NCBI GenBank assembly: GCA_017631285.1
Contig: JAGBTO010000097.1
Location: forward strand, 1-35,276
Source of the DNA: Alistipes sp.
GTDB taxonomy: Bacteria > Bacteroidota > Bacteroidia > Bacteroidales > Rikenellaceae
DNA length: 35,276 nucleotides
Direction: 5' to 3'
Each line of letters opens with the position of its first letter. The stretch's first letter is position 1. Both the position numbers and the translations under genes were made by a program. This document shows positions 31,154 through 35,276 of the stretch, in pieces. The notes beneath the pieces are model-generated. The model saw nothing but the letters and a program-made list of their open reading frames with translations. It had not been told where the DNA came from and did no database searches.

Positions 31154-31864
31154 TTAAAAGTCCAACAATTTATAACGTTCACGTGTCGTTGGCATCGAAA
31201 TTTTCTCCTGATAGTGCCACCACTCCTTAACATAAGGGCGCAATTCCACCATATCCATAATCTCAAGCAGCAGACAACGGTTCGCTGCTGCCTCGTTAGA
31301 AATCAATCCCTCGCGGCGTAATTTCTCGACATAGGATTTATATTCCGCCAGCGAAAAGGCATCATCCTCACCCACCCACGCTTTGCGTGTGAAGTCGTCA
31401 AAACCAGCTCCCATATCCAGCGGCACACCCGCCTCATCGGCAATGGTCAAATCAACCGCTACGCCATAGTTATGCCTGCCACCGCGACTGCCATCGGCAA
31501 CATACGCTGTAAACGGCGTCCCCTCAACGACCTTACGCATTCTGCGCTGCACGCTAATGGGGCGAGCAGCATCGTAAATAAGCAACGAATACCCTGGCTT
31601 ACGCTGGCGCAATATCTGCTGTGCCTGAACTACTTTTTTGGCAAAATGGGGCAACAGATATGCCTTCCTCAGCGAGCCATACATATTCTCGCCCACAAAA
31701 TTATCCTCGGTGGCATACTTCAACTCCACACCTATATTTTTATCGAGCGATTGCACATCAACCAAGCCATAACGTTTCATCTGCTCATTGAAATCTATCT
31801 CCTGAGCCCATAGCTCACAACTTGCGATAAGCAATGCAAGCAACCATATTACTCTTCGTGCCAT
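31154..31864 (-). CDS. VanX-like D-Ala-D-Ala dipeptidase (M15D), exported
   Basis: 236 residues from the ATG at 31864 (MARRVIWLL), giving a signal peptide 1-20 (ELWAQ). The M15 signature is complete: Arg101 in DAARP, Zn ligands His131 and Asp138 (RHNYGVAVD), catalytic Glu214 and Zn ligand His217 in EWWH. It cleaves D-Ala-D-Ala dipeptides; in the periplasm of a commensal it more likely recycles wall material than confers vancomycin resistance, and no vanH, vanA or regulatory genes are nearby. Its start overlaps the end of the CYTH gene by 16 nt, so the two are coupled. Confidence 0.9.
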   Translation of the reverse strand: MARRVIWLLALLIASCELWAQEIDFNEQMKRYGLVDVQSLDKNIGVELKYATEDNFVGENMYGSLRKAYLLPHFAKKVVQAQQILRQRKPGYSLLIYDAARPISVQRRMRKVVEGTPFTAYVADGSRGGRHNYGVAVDLTIADEAGVPLDMGAGFDDFTRKAWVGEDDAFSLAEYKSYVEKLRREGLISNEAAANRCLLLEIMDMVELRPYVKEWWHYQEKISMPTTRERYKLLDF

Positions 31865-32322
31865 GTTAAATAAGGGTGTTTGAGTAGTTGAGAATTGTAA
31901 TAACGTCTGTCGCCCGTAACCTCCTGGCCTAACCACTCGGGACGAGGATATTGCTCATCTTCATCTTGAAGTTCCACCTCGGCCACAACCAAGCCCTCGT
32001 TATCGCCATAGAAGCAGTCTATCTCAAACACATGCTCGCCCTCGGGCACAAGATAACGATGCTTTTTGATTGTACCTTTGCTAAATGACAGCAACTCACG
32101 TGCCTGCTCGACAGGAATCTCATACTCCCACTCCGAACGCGACATACCTGCGGCATTGGTGCGCCCTTTGATGGTAAGGTAACCCTGCTCGTCGCGAGTG
32201 CGTATGCGCAAAGTCAACTCCTCAGACTTTGCTACATAACCCTGCTCAATATAGCTTTTCGAGGTGACATAAGGCATAAAATCACCTTTAACCAGAAATT
32301 TTCGTTCAATCTCTTTTTTCAT
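31849..32322 (-). CDS. CYTH domain protein (triphosphate tunnel metalloenzyme family)
   Basis: 157 residues from the ATG at 32322. The N-terminal EIERKFLV is the ExExK motif (Glu4, Glu6, Lys8) that binds metal and triphosphate. Further tunnel residues appear in RIRTRDEQGYLTIKGR, SRSEWEYEIP, HVFEIDCFYGDNEGLVVAEVEL. Small bacterial members hydrolyse inorganic tripolyphosphate or other triphosphates. Cytoplasmic. Coupled by overlap with the VanX-like gene; the reason for that pairing is not clear. Confidence 0.92.
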   Translation of the reverse strand: MKKEIERKFLVKGDFMPYVTSKSYIEQGYVAKSEELTLRIRTRDEQGYLTIKGRTNAAGMSRSEWEYEIPVEQARELLSFSKGTIKKHRYLVPEGEHVFEIDCFYGDNEGLVVAEVELQDEDEQYPRPEWLGQEVTGDRRYYNSQLLKHPYLTWHEE

Positions 32323-32340
32323 CTTAGCATTACTTTTATG

Positions 32341-32357
32341 CAAAATTACTATATTTG
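32341..32357. promoter_or_regulatory. Back-to-back -7 boxes of the CYTH and GH76 genes
   Basis: The minus strand reads TAATTTTG (32341-32348) for the CYTH gene and the plus strand reads TATATTTG (32350-32357) for the GH76 gene; one base separates them. Each promoter therefore occupies the DNA of the other. Confidence 0.6.
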
Positions 32358-32382
32358 TGCAAATAATAAAAAACACACCACA

Positions 32383-33564
32383 ATGAAAATATTTTTTAGA
32401 CTAATAATTACAACCATTACACTCTGCACCATCAGTTGCAACAATACCAACCGCCACCTTGAGCACGCCTTACAACTCAAGGATGCAATTTATGAGCTAT
32501 ACGATGTAGATGAGACTCCACTCTTATCCGAAAACTACCCTCAAGATATTGCAGCCGAGGCCACATACCTGGCCGAAGGCACCGATAACAAGGTAAACAA
32601 ATACTCCTACCTATGGCCCTATTCGGGTACGCTGTCGATGATGTCGGCACTCTACGAAGCAACCAAGGACGAAGCTATCTTGAAGGTCATTGACGAGCAG
32701 GTAATCGAGGGCCTGAAGATGTATTACGACACCACGCGAACTCCTCATGGTTATTCCTCGTACATCACAGTTGATAAGTCCGACCGCTTTTACGACGATA
32801 ATATTTGGTTGGTAATCGACCTTGTGGACTTGTATAACCTCACAGCCAAGCAGTCATACTTGGATATGGCGCTCGACATCTGGAATTTCGTTCTCAGTGG
32901 CCGTGACACCGTGTTGGGCGATGGCATCTACTGGTGTGAGCAGAATAAGAACACCAAAAACACATGCTCTAATGCGCCCGCAGCCGTGGCAGCCTTGAAA
33001 CTGCACAAAGCCACCGGCGAGCAACAGTATTTCGAACAAGGTGAGAACCTTTATACCTGGGTGTATTACAGCCTGCGCGACAGAGATGAACTATACTTCG
33101 ACAACGTGTCAATAAAGGGTAAATTCGACAAGCGTAAGTTCTCATACAACAGCGGTCAGATGATTGAGGCGGGAGTCTTGCTATATGAGATTACAGGCAA
33201 CCAAGAGTACCTCAAGCAAGCACAAGCTACCGCAGCAGCAAGTCTGCAGCAATGGACAAAAGTCTATACAAATGCCAAGAATGAGAGTCTATATATTATT
33301 GAATCGGGAGATGTGTGGTTCGACGCCGTATTGCTTCGTGGCTACCTCGCACTGTGGCGTGCCGATAGACAGAACATCTACCTCTCGGCATACAACGACA
33401 CCTTGAACTATGCATGGTATATGGGCCGCGACGAAAATGGGCTGTTTGGTAAATACCTCTCTCATCGCGAGGAGGGCGAGCAGAAGAGTTGGCTCCTGAC
33501 CCAGGCCGCCTATGTCGAGATGGCAGCACGCCTGTCGGCAGTGGATTGGCAACACGTAGATTAA
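32383..33564 (+). CDS. GH76-family glycoside hydrolase-like lipoprotein
   Basis: 393 residues from the ATG at 32383. Lipoprotein signal with Cys19 (CTISC). An (alpha/alpha)6 barrel pattern follows, with YLWPYSG (76-82), the DRFYDDNIW block holding the catalytic Asp138-Asp139 pair, YWCEQNKNTKNTCSNAPAAVAALKLH and the YNSGQMIEAGVLLYEITG repeat. These match alpha-1,6-mannanases of GH76 used by gut Bacteroidetes on yeast or other mannans. Lipoprotein anchoring suggests surface or periplasmic action. No SusC/SusD pair or regulator is nearby, so this is not part of a visible PUL. Terminated by a strong hairpin. Confidence 0.85.
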   Translation: MKIFFRLIITTITLCTISCNNTNRHLEHALQLKDAIYELYDVDETPLLSENYPQDIAAEATYLAEGTDNKVNKYSYLWPYSGTLSMMSALYEATKDEAILKVIDEQVIEGLKMYYDTTRTPHGYSSYITVDKSDRFYDDNIWLVIDLVDLYNLTAKQSYLDMALDIWNFVLSGRDTVLGDGIYWCEQNKNTKNTCSNAPAAVAALKLHKATGEQQYFEQGENLYTWVYYSLRDRDELYFDNVSIKGKFDKRKFSYNSGQMIEAGVLLYEITGNQEYLKQAQATAAASLQQWTKVYTNAKNESLYIIESGDVWFDAVLLRGYLALWRADRQNIYLSAYNDTLNYAWYMGRDENGLFGKYLSHREEGEQKSWLLTQAAYVEMAARLSAVDWQHVD

Positions 33565-33570
33565 ACAATA

Positions 33571-33599
33571 AAAAAACCGAGATTAATCTCGGTTTTTTT
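33571..33599. terminator. Bidirectional terminator between GH76 and gdhA genes
   Basis: AAAAAACCGAGATTA pairs with TAATCTCGGTTTTTT, flanked by A and T runs; convergent genes on both sides. Confidence 0.9.
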
Positions 33600-33618
33600 A
33601 TTGCTGCATAACAGAATG

Positions 33619-34959
33619 CTATACCACTCCCTGCTCGAGCATCGCCTGTGCAACCTTCATAAAGCCTGCGATGTTAGCACCCTTGACGTAGTTGATTCTA
33701 CCGTCGGGCTGCTCGCCGTAGCGTACGCAAGCCGAGTGAATCTGCGACATGATATAGTGCAACTTGGCATCAACCTCCTCGGCTGACCAAGATAGGTGCT
33801 GCGCATTCTGAGTCATCTCCAAACCCGATGTAGCCACACCGCCAGCATTCACAGCCTTACCCGGTGCAAACAAGATGCCTGCCTCCTGGAAGGCCTCGAT
33901 AGCCTCAGGTGTGCAACCCATGTTCGACACCTCGGCAACGCACCAAGTACCATTAGCCAAGAGCTCCTTGGCGTCGTCACCCGTGAGCTCATTCTGGAAA
34001 GCACAAGGCAGCGCGATATCGCACTTCACGCTCCACGCCTTCTTGCCTGGGGTGAATGTAGCATCAGGGAAGCGCTCGGCAAAAGGAGCGACAATATCGC
34101 GGTTTGAAGCACGCAACTCCAGCATGTAATCAATCTTCTCGGGGGTCATACCATTAGGGTTGTAAATCACGCCATCGGGACCCGAAATAGCGATAACCTT
34201 AGCGCCCAGCTCGGTAGCCTTTGTTGCAGCGCCCCAAGCCACGTTACCAAAACCAGAAATTGCCACAGTCTTGCCCTCGATTGACTTGCCCGCCTGATGG
34301 AGCATATGCTCAGTGAAGTAGAGCGCGCCGAAGCCTGTTGCCTCGGGACGTACGAGTGAGCCTCCCCATGTTAGGCCCTTGCCTGTAAGCACACCTGTGT
34401 TGTACTCACGCGCCAACTTCTTATACATGCCATACATATAACCAATCTCGCGACCACCTACGCCCACATCGCCTGCTGGCACGTCGGTGTCGGGGCCTAT
34501 ATTCTGCCATAACTCAAGCATGAAAGCCTGGCAAAAACGCATAATCTCGGCATCGGATTTACCCTTAGGACTAAAGTCAGAGCCACCCTTCGCGCCACCC
34601 ATAGGCAGTGTGGTGAGGGCATTCTTGAACGTCTGCTCGAAACCGAGGAACTTCAACATCGAAGGATTCACCGCAGCATGGAAACGGATACCGCCCTTGT
34701 AAGGGCCAATAGCCGAGTTAAACTGAACACGATAGCCGATGTTGGTCTGTATCTCCCCCTTATCATCGACCCATGTTACACGGAATGTGATGATGCGGTC
34801 GGGCTCAACCATGCGCTCGACAATCTTTGCCTTCTCAAATTCAGGATGGTCGTTGTAAACCTCCTCGATAGATTCCAATACCTCGCGTACAGCTTGCAGA
34901 TACTCGCTCTCACCCGGGTGTTTGCGCTCGAGGTCTGCCATTACATTGTTTACATTCAT
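33619..34959 (-). CDS. gdhA: NADP-specific glutamate dehydrogenase
   Basis: 446 residues, standard for the hexameric bacterial enzyme. Substrate and catalytic blocks: GPYKGGIRFH (86-95), LPMGGAKGGSDF (118-129) with the active-site Lys, PAGDVGVGGREIGYM, and the Rossmann segment VAISGFGNVAWGAA. It forms glutamate from 2-oxoglutarate and ammonia using NADPH, the main ammonia-assimilation route in Bacteroides when ammonia is plentiful. The -7 box lies 35 nt upstream. The start ATG at 34959 is the first in the frame and fits the family N-terminus. Confidence 0.96.
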   Translation of the reverse strand: MNVNNVMADLERKHPGESEYLQAVREVLESIEEVYNDHPEFEKAKIVERMVEPDRIITFRVTWVDDKGEIQTNIGYRVQFNSAIGPYKGGIRFHAAVNPSMLKFLGFEQTFKNALTTLPMGGAKGGSDFSPKGKSDAEIMRFCQAFMLELWQNIGPDTDVPAGDVGVGGREIGYMYGMYKKLAREYNTGVLTGKGLTWGGSLVRPEATGFGALYFTEHMLHQAGKSIEGKTVAISGFGNVAWGAATKATELGAKVIAISGPDGVIYNPNGMTPEKIDYMLELRASNRDIVAPFAERFPDATFTPGKKAWSVKCDIALPCAFQNELTGDDAKELLANGTWCVAEVSNMGCTPEAIEAFQEAGILFAPGKAVNAGGVATSGLEMTQNAQHLSWSAEEVDAKLHYIMSQIHSACVRYGEQPDGRINYVKGANIAGFMKVAQAMLEQGVV

Positions 34960-34993
34960 ATCAGGTTGTTGTTAAAGGTTTTGCTTACTTTAA

Positions 34994-35024
34994 CAAATAT
35001 AATGAAAATTCTTCTCCGTTGCAA
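34994..35024 (-). promoter_or_regulatory. gdhA promoter
   Basis: Minus strand: TTG (35022-35024), 20-nt spacer, TATATTTG (34994-35001). The -33 has only TTG of TTTG. The leader is about 30 nt. Confidence 0.6.
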
Positions 35025-35181
35025 TGAGAAATATTGATTTTTTTAGTGATCGTACGACATTTCTGCTATTACTGTGCCTAAACAAATCATCTACCTTATA
35101 TTATTATGGTTGCATTCTCTTCCGATAAACAGCATCTAACACTCATATTTTTGCATAAATTTTAATTTTTTTATAAAAATA

Positions 35182-35213
35182 TTTGCACAAGAAGAAAAAA
35201 CACCATATATTTG
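35182..35213 (+). promoter_or_regulatory. tRNA promoter
   Basis: TTTG (35182-35185), 20-nt spacer, TATATTTG (35206-35213), an exact consensus match, 36 nt before the mature tRNA start. Confidence 0.85.
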
Positions 35214-35248
35214 CACTCGCTTTAGGACACAAAGCAATCATACATGAT

Positions 35249-35276
35249 GGTGCCATAGCTCAGTTGGTAGAGCAAA
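35249..35276 (+). tRNA. tRNA, 5' part only, probably tRNA-Phe
   Basis: Acceptor strand GGTGCCA (35249-35255), TA, then a D arm GCTC-AGTTGGTA-GAGC (35258-35273); the window stops before the anticodon. The acceptor and D arm match the tRNA-Phe I recall from Bacteroidales, but isotype cannot be read from the part present. Confidence 0.8.

Larger units (their letters stand above)
34960..35248. other. 289-bp intergenic region between gdhA and tRNA
   Basis: Holds the gdhA promoter on the left and the tRNA promoter on the right. Between about 35030 and 35180 the sequence is A/T-rich with no repeat, hairpin or reading frame that I can support. Confidence 0.7.

Noticed and set aside
31154-31864. VanX-like gene as part of a vancomycin resistance cluster
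   Set aside because: No vanH, vanA, vanR or vanS neighbours; the protein has a signal peptide and is coupled to a CYTH gene, which suits wall recycling in a Gram-negative cell.
1-35276. CRISPR arrays, prophage, transposases, integrases, rRNA
   Set aside because: No regularly spaced direct repeats, no phage or transposase proteins and no rRNA-like sequence were found; the TTTTGAATT arrays are tandem and lack spacers.

Overview
The window is chromosomal DNA from a member of the Bacteroidales (phylum Bacteroidota). The evidence is consistent across it: upstream regions carry the Bacteroidetes sigma factor signature (TTTG, a spacer of 19-20 nt, then TAnnTTTG) instead of -35/-10 boxes; a DUF4295 gene follows rpmG; there is a MoxR/DUF58/BatC-type locus, an uppS-bamA-ompH-ompH cluster, and lipoprotein FKBPs and glycan enzymes typical of gut Bacteroidales. 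A Rikenellaceae/Alistipes-like origin is possible, but I cannot fix the genus from sequence alone.

Layout. 1-3566 (minus): an aerotolerance-type operon moxR, DUF58, a membrane-anchored protein, then a TPR protein cut by the window edge. 3567-7046: an intergenic region rich in palindromic repeats, a NahK-like sugar 1-kinase, a CBM9-like protein and a small outer-membrane beta-barrel. 7047-10230 (plus): galE, a second beta-barrel protein, then rplY-pth. 10301-13551 (minus): M28 peptidase, YitT-family membrane protein, radical SAM protein. 13743-19145 (minus): two OmpH/Skp chaperones, bamA, uppS and nadK. 19197-21386 (plus): pdxJ and a CCA-adding-type nucleotidyltransferase. 21481-25625 (minus): DUF4295, rpmG, rpmB, cinA, a DHODH-like flavoprotein and pdxB. 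25775-29546 (plus): two FKBP lipoproteins, a beta-helix lipoprotein and a DUF3127 protein. 29619-32322 (minus): a PurF-like protein, a VanX-like dipeptidase and a CYTH protein. 32383-33564 (plus): a GH76-type lipoprotein. 33619-34959 (minus): gdhA. The window ends inside a tRNA gene, probably tRNA-Phe.

How the parts fit together. Most genes are housekeeping: outer-membrane assembly (bamA with two periplasmic chaperones), isoprenoid carrier synthesis (uppS), NADP and PLP synthesis (nadK, pdxJ, pdxB), ribosomal proteins (L25, L28, L33), tRNA maintenance (pth, cca) and ammonia assimilation (gdhA). A looser theme is glycan use (NahK-like kinase, GalE, CBM9-like, GH76, beta-helix protein).

The most interesting signals are these. 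(1) Short TTTTGAATTTTGAATT arrays and several palindromic, MITE-like elements recur through the intergenic regions. One composite copy lies in frame inside a signal-peptide coding region, one forms the last codons of a kinase gene, and arrays or array-like sequences supply the -33 box of three promoters (galE, rplY, rpmB). (2) Two enzyme-like proteins appear to have lost the residues that define their named activity: a PurF homologue with Ser in place of the N-terminal catalytic Cys but an intact PRPP motif and four Fe-S cysteines, and a DHODH homologue lacking the expected Lys, Asn and Ser of the orotate site. No CRISPR array, prophage, transposase or integrase was seen. I did not find a complete, clearly new multi-gene system.
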